A stretch of DNA of 50,184 nucleotides from Aquamicrobium aerolatum DSM 21857 (GCF_900113935.1 NZ_FORF01000018.1:32720-82903), one strand, 5' to 3'. Positions 41,428 through 49,828 are shown, counted from the stretch's first letter. The notes: generated from the sequence alone by a model not told the origin. Numbers and translations are program-made.

Positions 41428-42423
41428 ATGGCTCGTAAAAATCCATTCGCGAGCGTTCTTGACGACAATGATAAGCCAGCGTCGCCGTCTGCCGTGCAAT
41501 ACGCAGCTAGAGGCGCGTCGCGGTCTATTCTGAGTTCACTTGATGAGATAGCGGCACGGGCTGATAAGCTTGTCGAGGGCGAAACCATCGTTGAGATTGA
41601 TCCGGACCTGATCGATCCGTCGTTCGTGCGTGATCGGCGTAGCGATGATGAACAGGAGTTCAAGGAACTCCTCGATGCAATTCGCGAAGGTGGCCAGAAC
41701 TCACCTATACTCGTCCGACCTCACTCACATGCCGCCGGCCGATACATGGCTGTGTTCGGTCACAGGCGACTAAAGGTTGCGAAAGTGCTCGGCCGAAAGG
41801 TGCGGGCCATAGTTAAGGATATGCAGGATAGGGAGCATATTCTGGCGCTAGGGCACGAAAACTCCGCTCGCGCGAATGTGCCGTTTATCGAGAAAGCGCG
41901 ATTTGCAGCGGATGTTGCTCGACTCCGATACGAAGAAGATAACTCCACCATCCTGAGTGCTCTCTCGATCGATCGCACTACGCTCTCCAAAATGCTTTCG
42001 GTCGCGAGCTTACCCGAAGCAATTTTGGACGCTATCGGCGAAGCAAAGACGATTGGCAGAGATCGCTGGTACGACCTCAAACTGTTGCTCGATAATCCGG
42101 CTAACCTTGAAGTCGCCACCACGATGGTTGCTGAAGATAGTTTCACTACGGTTCCAAGTGAGGAGCGGTTTGACCTTTTAGTGCAGCGTTTGAAGGCAGC
42201 GGCATCGCGAAAAGGCGCTAGGCCGAAGCCAACGAAACGTAGTTGGGCACCGAAAGACAATTCATTAACTGCGGAGATGGTCGCGGACAGTAAGCGCTTC
42301 ACTATGGCGGTGAAGTCAAAAAACTCGGACGCACGAGAATTTGGCGAGTTTCTGTCGAGGAACCTCGATCAACTCTATGATGCGTTTCGCGAACGTACCG
42401 ATATCAAAACTAAAGGAGGCTAA
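41428..42423 (+). CDS. repB: Plasmid partitioning protein RepB (ParB type)
   Basis: 331 aa centromere-binding protein. ParB/Srx-like domain: FKELLDAIREGGQNSPILVR, GRYMAVFGHRRLKVAKVLGR and ALGHENSARANVPFIEKARF (the ENxxR box). HTH: LSALSIDRTTLSKMLSVASL. The C-terminal part is the RepB-specific dimerisation region. ATG at 41428 is preferred over the GTG just before it because GAGG lies 7 bp upstream. I could not identify a convincing parS in the window. Confidence 0.95.
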   Translation: MARKNPFASVLDDNDKPASPSAVQYAARGASRSILSSLDEIAARADKLVEGETIVEIDPDLIDPSFVRDRRSDDEQEFKELLDAIREGGQNSPILVRPHSHAAGRYMAVFGHRRLKVAKVLGRKVRAIVKDMQDREHILALGHENSARANVPFIEKARFAADVARLRYEEDNSTILSALSIDRTTLSKMLSVASLPEAILDAIGEAKTIGRDRWYDLKLLLDNPANLEVATTMVAEDSFTTVPSEERFDLLVQRLKAAASRKGARPKPTKRSWAPKDNSLTAEMVADSKRFTMAVKSKNSDAREFGEFLSRNLDQLYDAFRERTDIKTKGG

Positions 42424-42433
42424 TCCGCAAAAG

Positions 42434-42484
42434 AAAAAGGCCCCCCGAAACAGCGTCCGGAAGACCTTCTCTGTAGTTTGGCGA
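42434..42484 (-). ncRNA. Antisense ctRNA (incompatibility RNA) between repB and repC
   Basis: On the minus strand, TTGACA (42513-42518) and GATTCT (42490-42495) at 17-bp spacing would start an RNA near 42483. It ends at a stem whose arms are GGTCTTCCGG and TTTCGGGGGGCC, followed by a T-run at 42434-42438. Length about 50 nt, like known repABC ctRNAs. Such RNAs pair with the repC leader and limit RepC synthesis, setting copy number and incompatibility. Confidence 0.75.
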
Positions 42485-42585
42485 CTTAGAGAATCTCATT
42501 TCCGCGAATCAGTGTCAAGCCCAACTCGGCCTGAGTAGTCGTTTCGGCGAGCAGGTTTCTTTTGCCTAGCGATAGGTGAAGGACA

Positions 42586-43890
42586 ATGCAGACGCATATC
42601 TCAACGACGCCCTTCGGGCGGCGAACGATGACGCTTGGCCAGATTGCAAATCAGGCAAGAGCAAAGGCGATGCCGAAAGAGGCAGTCGTCAATAAATGGC
42701 AGGTGTTTCAAAACATCCGTGAAGCCCGTGAACTGCTTGGCGCAACGGACCGCTCACTGGCGATTCTCAACGCCTTGCTGTCGTTCCACAGAGAAACAGA
42801 ACTCTCGGCCGAGGGCGAACTTATCGTCTGGCCGTCGAACGAGCAACTGATCGCCCGCGCTAACGGAATTTCGCCAGCAACGCTTCGGCGGCATCTTGCC
42901 ATTCTGGTCGAGTGTGGATTGATCATCCGGCGCGACAGCCCGAACGGCAAGCGCTTCGCGCGTCGCAGCAGGGCAGGGGAGATCGAGCAGGCTTATGGCT
43001 TCGATCTGTCGCCGATCGTCGCCCGTGCTGCTGAATTCAATGATCTGGCAGAAGCAGTACAAGCCGAGAAGAAGGCCTTCCGCGTCGCCCGGGAGCGTTT
43101 GACGCTGCTACGGCGTGATATCGTCAAGATGATCGATGCCGGGATCGATGAGGGGGCGCCAGGGAACTGGGGCAGGGTGCTTCAGACCTATCAGGCCACC
43201 ATCTCCAGACTTCCCCGCACGGCCTCGAGGCAACTCATTGAAGACATTTGCGCCGAGCTTCACGATCTGCACGCTGAAATCCGGGATGTATTGGAATCTT
43301 TCGCAAAAACCCAGAATCTGAACGCCAATGAGTCTCATTTTGAACGCCACATACAGAATTCAAACCCAGACTCCATTTCTGAATCTGAAAATAGCTGTCG
43401 AGAAAAGAAAGAAGCGAACGGCAGCGTTGCGGAAACTGACAACGTACGCAGCCTGCCGAAACGGGATCTGCCGTTAAGCATTGTGCTGGATGCCTGCCCA
43501 AATATGCGAGATGCGGCCCAGACGGGCGAAATCCGCCACTGGCGCGACTTTCTGGCCGCAGCGGAACTGGTGCGAACGATGCTGGGGGTCAGTCCGAGCG
43601 CTTGGGCCGCGGCTCGAGAGGCCATGGGCGAGGTTCAGGCAGCAATTGCACTGGCGGCGATCTATCAGCGAGCAGACCAGATCAACAGCGCCGGCGGCTA
43701 TCTGCGCAGCCTGACCGACAAGGCGCGCGACGGGAAATTCTCGACCTGGCCGATGGTGATGGCCCTACTGCGCGCACGGCTGGACGAGGGGAAGCAGCAA
43801 CAAACCCCGGAAAGCGTGACATCGGAACCCGGGGCACGACTTGAGGTATCGGATTCACTTCTGAACAGCCTGCGAAAGCGGAAGCTGTGA
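42586..43890 (+). CDS. repC: Replication initiator RepC
   Basis: 434 aa, the essential initiator of repABC plasmids; its own coding region normally contains the origin. N-terminal winged-helix region (SNEQLIARANGISPATLRRH, LVECGLIIRRDSPNGKRFAR), a middle region (YGFDLSPIVARAAEFNDLAE, TASRQLIEDICAELHDLHAE), an AT-richer linker around 43310-43400 (NLNANESHFERHIQNSNPDS) that may house the origin, and the C-terminal LRSLTDKARDGKFSTWPMVM. GAAGGA precedes the ATG. The truncated repC at 5667-6692 is a diverged relative. Confidence 0.96.
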   Translation: MQTHISTTPFGRRTMTLGQIANQARAKAMPKEAVVNKWQVFQNIREARELLGATDRSLAILNALLSFHRETELSAEGELIVWPSNEQLIARANGISPATLRRHLAILVECGLIIRRDSPNGKRFARRSRAGEIEQAYGFDLSPIVARAAEFNDLAEAVQAEKKAFRVARERLTLLRRDIVKMIDAGIDEGAPGNWGRVLQTYQATISRLPRTASRQLIEDICAELHDLHAEIRDVLESFAKTQNLNANESHFERHIQNSNPDSISESENSCREKKEANGSVAETDNVRSLPKRDLPLSIVLDACPNMRDAAQTGEIRHWRDFLAAAELVRTMLGVSPSAWAAAREAMGEVQAAIALAAIYQRADQINSAGGYLRSLTDKARDGKFSTWPMVMALLRARLDEGKQQQTPESVTSEPGARLEVSDSLLNSLRKRKL

Positions 43891-43904
43891 ACCCGTTACG
43901 CTCA

Positions 43905-44129
43905 TCACCTGACAGAAGACGCTGGATCAATTGGGTGGAATTGGATGGGAGAATAGCTAGCCACAGGATGGGTCGATGTCCACGGATTGCAGAGATCGAT
44001 CTCTAAGCTGCCGAAATCCAAGATGTTGCGCGTTGCAAGAGTGAGGTTGTGCGCGATTGCGGTGGCGCCGATCAAGCCATCCATTGACGACAGGCCGCGA
44101 CGCTTTGAAAGGCCATCAAAGCTTCTCAA
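43905..44129 (-). pseudogene. C-terminal remnant of a VapC-like PIN-domain toxin
   Basis: The frame reads RRGLSSMDGLIGATAIAHNL followed by TLATRNILDFGSLEIDLCNPW, the conserved C-terminal half of VapC ribonucleases (PDALIAATA..., TLVTRN..DF). The N-terminal half with the first acidic residues and the vapB antitoxin gene are missing. It is a dead toxin scrap downstream of repC, and explains most of the 310-bp gap before parD. Confidence 0.6.
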
Positions 44130-44256
44130 GCTAGCTCGGTTCCCGAGAGCCCGACCCGAAGGATGACGCTCAAATCTTCATCATCCGCGCAATCAGGACT
44201 TGATAACAGTTATTAAATGCCTCATTTTTAGAAGAAATCAGGAGCGAGGTGACGTC

Positions 44257-44523
44257 ATGATCAGTGCCGACCTGGGCAAACAACTGGAAAGCTACGTCAA
44301 GCAGCTTGTCGATACGGGCCGCTATGGCTCAAAGAGCGAAGTTCTGCGCGAAGGCGTCCGGCTGATTCAGGATAGAGAGACACGTCTTGCTGCGCTGGAC
44401 GCTTCGATCATGCGTGGTGTTGCCGATGCTGAAGCTGGCCGAACCGCGCCGGCCGGGAAGGTCTTCGATCGACTTGAGGCCAAGTACAAGGCTATGGCTC
44501 AAGAGGCAGAACGCTCCGCATGA
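44257..44523 (+). CDS. parD: ParD-like antitoxin
   Basis: 88 aa ribbon-helix-helix antitoxin: ISADLGKQLESYVKQLVDTG then RYGSKSEVLREGVRLIQDRE. The C-terminal part (GKVFDRLEAKYKAMAQEAER) would wrap the toxin. ATG 44257 is chosen because GAGG lies 8 bp upstream; the in-frame extension upstream is not family-like. It overlaps parE by 4 bp and should repress the pair's promoter. Confidence 0.9.
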   Translation: MISADLGKQLESYVKQLVDTGRYGSKSEVLREGVRLIQDRETRLAALDASIMRGVADAEAGRTAPAGKVFDRLEAKYKAMAQEAERSA

Positions 44524-44816
44524 TCGTGGAACTCACGGATGAGGCGGAAGGCGATCTGGAAAGGATCGCCGACTACATTGCACGGGACAATCCCCGGCGG
44601 GCTCTAACCTTCATTCAGGAGCTTCGGACCAGCTGCCTGGAGCTGGCAGACACGCCGGAGGGCTTCGCGTTGGTGCCTCGCTATGAACGTCACGGCATTC
44701 GCCGCAGGGTTCATGGCAGTTATCTGATTTTCTATCGCGTCCAGGGAGAGCGGATCATTGTGATCCACATCCTTCATGGCGCGACCGACTACGCGGAGGT
44801 TCTTTTCGCAAGCTAG
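44520..44816 (+). CDS. parE: ParE-like toxin
   Basis: 98 aa RelE/ParE-fold toxin: VELTDEAEGDLERIADYIAR, NPRRALTFIQELRTSCLELA, IRRRVHGSYLIFYRVQGERI and IVIHILHGATDYAEVLF. ParE proteins act on gyrase, and with ParD they stabilise the plasmid by killing or arresting cells that lose it. Translationally coupled to parD (ATGA). The 44817-44986 stretch beyond holds no gene I can support. Confidence 0.9.
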   Translation: MIVELTDEAEGDLERIADYIARDNPRRALTFIQELRTSCLELADTPEGFALVPRYERHGIRRRVHGSYLIFYRVQGERIIVIHILHGATDYAEVLFAS

Positions 44817-44986
44817 TTCGGCCGTAGCCGCCCGAGGGGACGCTTATCTTTCGCCGGCGTCCTTGTGGGATTTCTCCTTGCGGATGACGATGCGGTCATT
44901 AGCGTCGATGCCGGGGGTAATGACCAAGTTTAAGCTGTCGCCGTCTTCGTGACCGTAGAGCATTCTGACCTTGGTCTTGCCATAGA

Positions 44987-45916
44987 TTACACGGTCTTGC
45001 TTGGCAAAAGTCCGGATCGTTTGGCGCGATCGAGCAGGTTTTTGACCGAGGAAGGCGACCATTTTGTCCCGCCGCGCGGTGTGCGCTCATGCAGTTGCTC
45101 GAGCTGGCTGGCGATTTCACGCAATGTCAGGCCAGGATTGGATGAATGGATGCCGGCAACCAGGGTCATCAGGCGATCTTCTGGCAGGCGAGGTGGCGAT
45201 CTACGAAGCAGGGCTGCATCAGCCATGCCCTCGGCAACCATCCATTTGACCGCGCGTCGAAGACGTTCCGGTGTCCAGTCGAAGTCGCGTTGCTTCAGAA
45301 CACGGGCGATATCGTCCCAGGTGTGATCGGGCCGCATGCGCTTCACGGTTGGAAGCCACTGGTTTGCTGTTGCCTGGATGCGTGTTCCGTAGGCCGCCTT
45401 CTGCGCGGCCGTCATTTTAGCCAGCGCTTCCGGCCGGCGCTCGCGTATTCCCGGATTGCCTGGCAACCGCCCTTTGGCTTTGGCAGCCTTTATCCCGGCC
45501 TTGGTGCGTTCGGAAATGAGAGAGCGCTCCAGCTGCGCCACGGCACCGAGCACCTGCAGCGAAAACATGCCTTGCGGCGTCGAGGTGTCAATGGGATCAC
45601 GCAGCGACCGGAAATGCACGCCTTTTTCAGTCAGCCCCTCAATGACCTCGAGAAGATGGCTGACGGAGCGCGCCAAGCGGTCGATCCGGACGACGGCGAG
45701 GGTATCACCGTTGCTGATGTCGCGAAGGAGCTTAGACAGAACTGGGCGCGCGCGTGAAGCACCGGATCCGTGTTCCTGGACGATAGTCTCGCAGCCGGCC
45801 GCACGCAGCTCCATTTCCTGCGCTTCGGTGGTCTGCTCGTCCGTAGACACGCGGGCGTAGCCGATAAGCCGGCCCTGTGGTTGACGGGAAGCACGATTTT
45901 GCATGTCAGCGGCCAT
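44987..45916 (-). CDS. Serine recombinase (resolvase/invertase family, long form)
   Basis: About 309 aa. The N-terminal catalytic domain has the nucleophile Ser in IGYARVSTDEQTTEAQ and the Arg pair in DTLAVVRIDRLARSVSHLLE, then FSLQVLGAVAQLERSLISER and an HTH. The C-terminal extension of over 100 residues (RMRPDHTWDDIARVLKQRDF, GGTKWSPSSVKNLLDRAKRS) carries repeated HTH-like segments, unlike 185-aa Tn3 resolvases. The start at 45916 follows an AGG and is divergent from higB. It may resolve plasmid multimers or cointegrates. No Tn3-type transposase is in the window. Confidence 0.9.
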   Translation of the reverse strand: MAADMQNRASRQPQGRLIGYARVSTDEQTTEAQEMELRAAGCETIVQEHGSGASRARPVLSKLLRDISNGDTLAVVRIDRLARSVSHLLEVIEGLTEKGVHFRSLRDPIDTSTPQGMFSLQVLGAVAQLERSLISERTKAGIKAAKAKGRLPGNPGIRERRPEALAKMTAAQKAAYGTRIQATANQWLPTVKRMRPDHTWDDIARVLKQRDFDWTPERLRRAVKWMVAEGMADAALLRRSPPRLPEDRLMTLVAGIHSSNPGLTLREIASQLEQLHERTPRGGTKWSPSSVKNLLDRAKRSGLLPSKTV

Positions 45917-46011
45917 TTGCAGCGCCTGAGAGAGTAGGGGAGGGCAATTTTCCAAATACACAAGATACGGATAAAGGATCGGTTGAAGGCACCGTAACGC
46001 GGAAGCCAACA

Positions 46012-46041
46012 TTGACTTTTGACCTCACTTTCTCATATATG
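46012..46041 (+). promoter_or_regulatory. Promoter of the higBA pair
   Basis: TTGACT (46012-46017) and TATATG (46036-46041) are spaced by 18 bp, about 24 bp ahead of the higB start. The divergent recombinase shares this short gap, where any recombination site would also be expected. Confidence 0.55.
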
Positions 46042-46064
46042 CCCCATTGGGTTATAGGAAGCAT

Positions 46065-46403
46065 ATGCAGACCGTTGCCGAGACACCTTTGTTCATCAAG
46101 CAGGCGGCTGATCTGTTCAGTGAGGATGAGCGGAAGGAACTGATCGATTTTCTCGCGGCCAATCCGCAGGTGGGTGACGAGATCCCGGGCACCGGCGGCG
46201 TTCGTAAGATGCGGTTCGGAGCCAAAGGCAAGGGCAAACGTGGCGGAGCCAGAGTCATCTACTACTGGTACAGCGATGATGCGCCAATCTATGCGCTGCT
46301 GGCCTATGGCAAGAATGAAAAGGTCGACCTGAAACCTGATGAGGCAAAAGCGGTTGCTGCGTTCGCCAAAGCGATAAAGGCAGCGCATAGGAGCAGAACA
46401 TGA
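46065..46403 (+). CDS. higB: HigB-like (RelE superfamily) toxin
   Basis: 112 aa: TPLFIKQAADLFSEDERKEL then IDFLAANPQVGDEIPGTGGV, with the basic core RKMRFGAKGKGKRGGARVIY and YALLAYGKNEKVDLKPDEA, as in HigB2-type RelE toxins. Likely a ribosome-dependent mRNA interferase (family knowledge). ATG 46065 is preceded by AGGAAG. The toxin gene comes first and overlaps higA by 4 bp, the order characteristic of higBA. Confidence 0.88.
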   Translation: MQTVAETPLFIKQAADLFSEDERKELIDFLAANPQVGDEIPGTGGVRKMRFGAKGKGKRGGARVIYYWYSDDAPIYALLAYGKNEKVDLKPDEAKAVAAFAKAIKAAHRSRT

Positions 46404-46741
46404 GCGAGATGACAAAATTCGGCGCCGATCTGATCCAGGCCATGTCGGAAGCTTTGGCGCATGCGCAGGGCAAGGATGTTCCCGGCATCAAGATTCATAC
46501 CATCGATGTCGGTGCAGTCGACGCAAAGGCGATCCGCAAGAAGCTCGATCTGACCCAGGATGAGATGGCGACTGTGCTGGGAACCAGCCCTTCCGGTTAT
46601 AAGAAATGGGAGCAGGGTACGCGGCAGCCGAGCGGCGCTGCGCGAACCTTGCTTCGTGTCATGGATCGGGAACCGGAGGCTGTCTTACGTGCGCTCTCAT
46701 CTCAGGATGCGGCAACTGAGAATAAGGAAGCTGCGCACTGA
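46400..46741 (+). CDS. higA: HigA-like antitoxin (XRE family)
   Basis: 113 aa. The C-terminal HTH is KAIRKKLDLTQDEMATVLGT followed by SPSGYKKWEQGTRQPSGAAR. The N-terminal helices (MTKFGADLIQAMSEALAHAQ) would bind the toxin. It represses the promoter at 46012-46041 in the usual scheme. The next gene (46772) is convergent. Confidence 0.88.
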   Translation: MSEMTKFGADLIQAMSEALAHAQGKDVPGIKIHTIDVGAVDAKAIRKKLDLTQDEMATVLGTSPSGYKKWEQGTRQPSGAARTLLRVMDREPEAVLRALSSQDAATENKEAAH

Positions 46742-46771
46742 AAAGGGCAGGGGAGGGGGCTTTGCCGCTCC

Positions 46772-48034
46772 CTAAAGCCCAGACGCCTTGGTGAGATTGA
46801 CGCGGAACCGATCGCGGCGGCGCTGATATTTTCGGGTCATTTCGGCCGAGGCGTGGCCGAGCTGCTTCTGGACATAGCGTTCGTCGACCTCGGCTGAGGA
46901 GGCAAGCCCGGCGCGCAGCGAATGGCCGGCAAACAGCTTTGCCCGCTCTGCTTCGCTGAGGTCACCGCGCACCCCTGCCGCGAGCGCGGTCCGCTTGACG
47001 AGCCGCGCGACCTCCTGGTCGTTGAGCCGGTTGGCGCCGACCTTTTTGCTCTGGCCGGTAACGCGGCGAAACAGCGGGCCGTGCGCGATGCGCGCGAAAC
47101 TCAGCCAGGTTTCGAGTGCGACGACCGGGCAGGTGGCATCGGCCGAGCCACGTCCGATCTCAACCTCACGCCAGCCGGTTTTTCCTCGGAGTGTGACGAG
47201 CAGGCCCTTGTCGGGAAAAAATTCGACCCAGCCGGAAGAATCCTCGGTCTGGTCGCGACCGCAATCGAGGCCGACGACTTCCGAACGGCGCAGGCCACCG
47301 GCAAAGCCGATGAGAAGCATTGCCCTGTCCCGGATGCCGCGCAGGGTTCCCCTGTCGAGTGTCTCCAGCATGGCGCGCAGATCCTCGGGCAGCACCGCTT
47401 CCTTCTGCCGGGGCGGGGCGGCGTGTTTGTTGCGGATGCCGGCCAGGACGGTGGCGATATGCCGGTCCTTGCGGTCGAGGGGCTGGCCGCGCTGGGCATA
47501 ATTCCAGGCGAGCGCGGACAGCCGGCGTTCGATCGTCGACACGGACTTTTTCTCCACGGCCCCCGTGCTCTCCACGGTCCCCGTGCCTGCGGCGCTGCCG
47601 GAGGCGAGCGCGGTGATGTACAGCCCCACAGTCTGCGGATCGGGCGGCATCAGCGCAAAACCCTGGCGGCGGCACCAGCTGGCAAACTGTTTCCAGTCGG
47701 AGGCGTAGGCCCGGCGGGTGTTGCTGGAACTCGCCGCCTCGACATAGTCGCGCGCGCGATCAGCCAGCGCGTCGAGATGCGCCGGCAGGCGCGGGGCCGT
47801 GACGGCCGGAGGGGAGGGGGCTTCCGCGGACGGCTCGTCCGGCGCGTGGCCCATTTTCAGGACGATGTCGATGATGTCGGGCAGCGCGCTGTCCAGACAG
47901 TCGTCGGCGCTCGACCCGTCGGGCTCGGCCGAGGACGCCTGCGTGCCTGATCCGACATCCAATGCCGTGTCCTGTGATTGAGCGGAACGGTGCCGAGCCC
48001 GGTTTTCGGGAGTTTGATCGACGCGAGAGGCCAT
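46772..48034 (-). CDS. Tyrosine site-specific recombinase (phage integrase family)
   Basis: 420 aa. A polar N-terminal extension of about 90 residues, then a SAM-like core-binding domain (YVEAASSSNTRRAYASDWKQ, FASWCRRQGFALMPPDPQTV) and the catalytic domain with Arg in GFAGGLRRSEVVGL, HSLRAGLASSAEVDERYVQK, LGH and the Tyr in ASAEMTRKYQRRRDRF. Residue set R-H-R-H/Tyr is complete. It faces a DUF1403-type gene. Roles could be integration of a mobile segment or dimer resolution. The gene is more GC-rich than the trb-rep backbone. Confidence 0.9.
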   Translation of the reverse strand: MASRVDQTPENRARHRSAQSQDTALDVGSGTQASSAEPDGSSADDCLDSALPDIIDIVLKMGHAPDEPSAEAPSPPAVTAPRLPAHLDALADRARDYVEAASSSNTRRAYASDWKQFASWCRRQGFALMPPDPQTVGLYITALASGSAAGTGTVESTGAVEKKSVSTIERRLSALAWNYAQRGQPLDRKDRHIATVLAGIRNKHAAPPRQKEAVLPEDLRAMLETLDRGTLRGIRDRAMLLIGFAGGLRRSEVVGLDCGRDQTEDSSGWVEFFPDKGLLVTLRGKTGWREVEIGRGSADATCPVVALETWLSFARIAHGPLFRRVTGQSKKVGANRLNDQEVARLVKRTALAAGVRGDLSEAERAKLFAGHSLRAGLASSAEVDERYVQKQLGHASAEMTRKYQRRRDRFRVNLTKASGL

Positions 48035-48050
48035 TTTGCGAGACTATTGC

Positions 48051-48076
48051 AAAACGACCGATAATGCAACATTATC
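48051..48076. other. Dyads in the recombinase-DUF1403 gap, possible crossover site
   Basis: GATAAT-GCAAC-ATTATC (48060-48076) is a perfect 6-bp dyad with a 5-bp centre. TTGCA ahead of it (about 48047-48051) pairs with TGCAA at 48065-48069. Tyrosine recombinase core sites have this small-arm architecture and often lie beside the recombinase gene, but it could as well be an operator. Confidence 0.3.
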
Positions 48077-48158
48077 ATTCATTTGGTTTTGTCGACAGGC
48101 GCGGCGGTTTTGTGCATATCGGTTGATAAAAGCGCCGCCATGATTCATCGTGCTTTCG

Positions 48159-49181
48159 ATGATTCTGCGTCCCAAACCCTCTCCGTGTCACAACACCACG
48201 CTTGCCGGTGCCGCTTCGGCCGCGCCGATGGCAACGGTGCCGGCCTGGCTGCGCCGCGCCATCCCAGATGCCCAAAGCCTTGCGGGAAAAGACGTCGAGG
48301 ACGTGGCGCTTGCCGCGGGCGCCACCATCGGCGCGCTCGATGCGGTTGTGCGCCGGCAGGAAAAATGGGCCGGCGCCTGGCGGCAGCGGCTGGCGCTTGC
48401 CGGGGCCGCAGCGACGGCACGACAGGCGGGCCGCATCGAGGATGAAGCGGCATTGCGCGACGCCGTTCTACTGACGCGGCCGGGCGATTTTTCGTCCGTC
48501 GGCCCCGCCGGATCGATGCTGCTCGCCTGGCGCCGGCTGGCCGGCACGCCTGCCGAGAAATTGCTAACCGAGGCGGGCATCGGCGCGGTGCTGGATGATC
48601 TCGGTCTCCGCCGCGACGACGACGCAGTCAGCGACCTGGCGGACGATCTTCGACAGCTTTCCTCGGGTATCGGAATGGTCGGCATGCTGACCGGCGCGTT
48701 CGCGGCCGCCGAAAGATATGGCTTCGCACGAGCCTTCAGATGCTGGCTCGCCGACGCCCTGCTGGCGCAACGGCTGGGTTGGGTCCATGCCGTGCCGCTG
48801 CTGGGCGCCGAGGCAGCCCTGGGCACAAGCGCCCGCCCGCGTCGATCGGCAGCCAGCTCCGTGGCGACAGGCATCGAGACAGATCCGGAGCGTGCCAAAA
48901 GTCTGCTGGCCGCGCAGGCGCGCGCTGCGCTGCGCGCGATCGATCTTTCTGCCGAACTCGAGCGCCGAGCGGATCGGCTCCTTGCCGTCGCGCCAAAGCT
49001 CAGGGCCAAAGCGGCGGGCCTGGTCGTCGAACGACTCCTGTCCGATGACGCGATCGTCGCCTCGGAAAGGATCGCAGGCATGAGCGACCGCGGCCTGCGC
49101 CGGCTGTTCGACCGGCTGGTTGAGTTCGGCGCCGTGCGCGAGCTGTCCGGCCGACCAACGTTCCGCATGTACGGCCTGTAG
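48159..49181 (+). CDS. DUF1403-family protein
   Basis: About 340 aa, Ala/Arg-rich, almost entirely helical: GKDVEDVALAAGATIGALDA, DAVLLTRPGDFSSVGPAGSM, LADALLAQRLGWVHAVPLLG, LAVAPKLRAKAAGLVVERLL and the closing LFDRLVEFGAVRELSGRPTF. The last motif is characteristic of DUF1403 proteins of alphaproteobacterial plasmids and islands, which to my knowledge have no assigned function. Start uncertain: GTG 48150 or ATG 48159. Divergent from the tyrosine recombinase with a gap of about 120 bp, which suggests they act or move together (inference). Confidence 0.8.
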   Translation: MILRPKPSPCHNTTLAGAASAAPMATVPAWLRRAIPDAQSLAGKDVEDVALAAGATIGALDAVVRRQEKWAGAWRQRLALAGAAATARQAGRIEDEAALRDAVLLTRPGDFSSVGPAGSMLLAWRRLAGTPAEKLLTEAGIGAVLDDLGLRRDDDAVSDLADDLRQLSSGIGMVGMLTGAFAAAERYGFARAFRCWLADALLAQRLGWVHAVPLLGAEAALGTSARPRRSAASSVATGIETDPERAKSLLAAQARAALRAIDLSAELERRADRLLAVAPKLRAKAAGLVVERLLSDDAIVASERIAGMSDRGLRRLFDRLVEFGAVRELSGRPTFRMYGL

Positions 49182-49183
49182 CA

Positions 49184-49828
49184 ATGGTTGCGGGGCGCGC
49201 GAGACGGGGTAAAGGTCGATCGGATGACGATCTGTTTGACCGGGATCCGTTCATCCTGGCGATGCATCGCGCGATAGACCCCGTAGGGCAGACGCGCGAT
49301 GACTATGAGATATTCTCCGCACTGGCCGAGCGCCTCGGCTATCGCGATGCCTTCACCGAAGGCCGCAGCTCGGATGAGTGGGTGCGTCTCCAATGGGAGA
49401 ACAGCCGCGCATCGCTGGCCAGACGCGGTATCGAAGCGCCGGATTTCGAAACCTTCTGGGAACAGGGCTATTTCCGCATGCCCGAGCCCGAGGCGATGCA
49501 GGCCCGTTTCGAAGGATTTCCGCAAGGACCCTCAAGCCAACCCGCTCGAGACGGAGACCGGCCGTATCATGATCTCGCTTGCGAGCGTGAGAGCGGAGGG
49601 GCTTCCCCCGCACGCGGCCTGGCTTGGCGCTGACGAATATCTGGGCGGCGATCTGTCCGGGCGCTATCCTCTTCATCTTCTGACGCCTCAGCCCGTGGGC
49701 CGGCTTCATTCGCAGGCGGGCCTGTCGAGCGCGAGCAGGACACAGCGCCGCGATGGCTATGAGGTGCTTCGCATCCATCCAGAAGATGCGCGGGCAAGGC
49801 GGATTTGCGACGGCGACATTGTGGAGAT
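49184..49828 (+). pseudogene. Fragment of a molybdopterin oxidoreductase (BisC/TorA type)
   Basis: The frame DPFILAMHRAIDPVGQTRDD, YEIFSALAERLGYRDAFTEG, WEQGYFRMPEPEAMQARFEG matches the C-terminal third of biotin-sulfoxide/TMAO-reductase-like enzymes. Near 49516-49520 the frame shifts (TTT where TT would keep frame) and continues as DPQANPLETETGRI, LPPHAAWLGADEYLGGD, YPLHLLTPQPVGRLHSQ and RICDGDIVEI. It is cut at 49828 by an IS3 terminus. The large N-terminal catalytic part is absent; the join to the DUF1403 end is only a few bases away. Inactive. Confidence 0.8.

Noticed and set aside
44844..45062. 72-aa minus-strand frame overlapping the recombinase end
   Set aside because: Tested as a frameshifted tail of the recombinase, but the recombinase ends normally and this has no recognisable family.
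48188..49525. 445-aa minus-strand frame opposite the DUF1403 gene
   Set aside because: Arg/Ser/Ala-rich shadow in GC-rich DNA; the plus-strand product has family motifs and this one has none.
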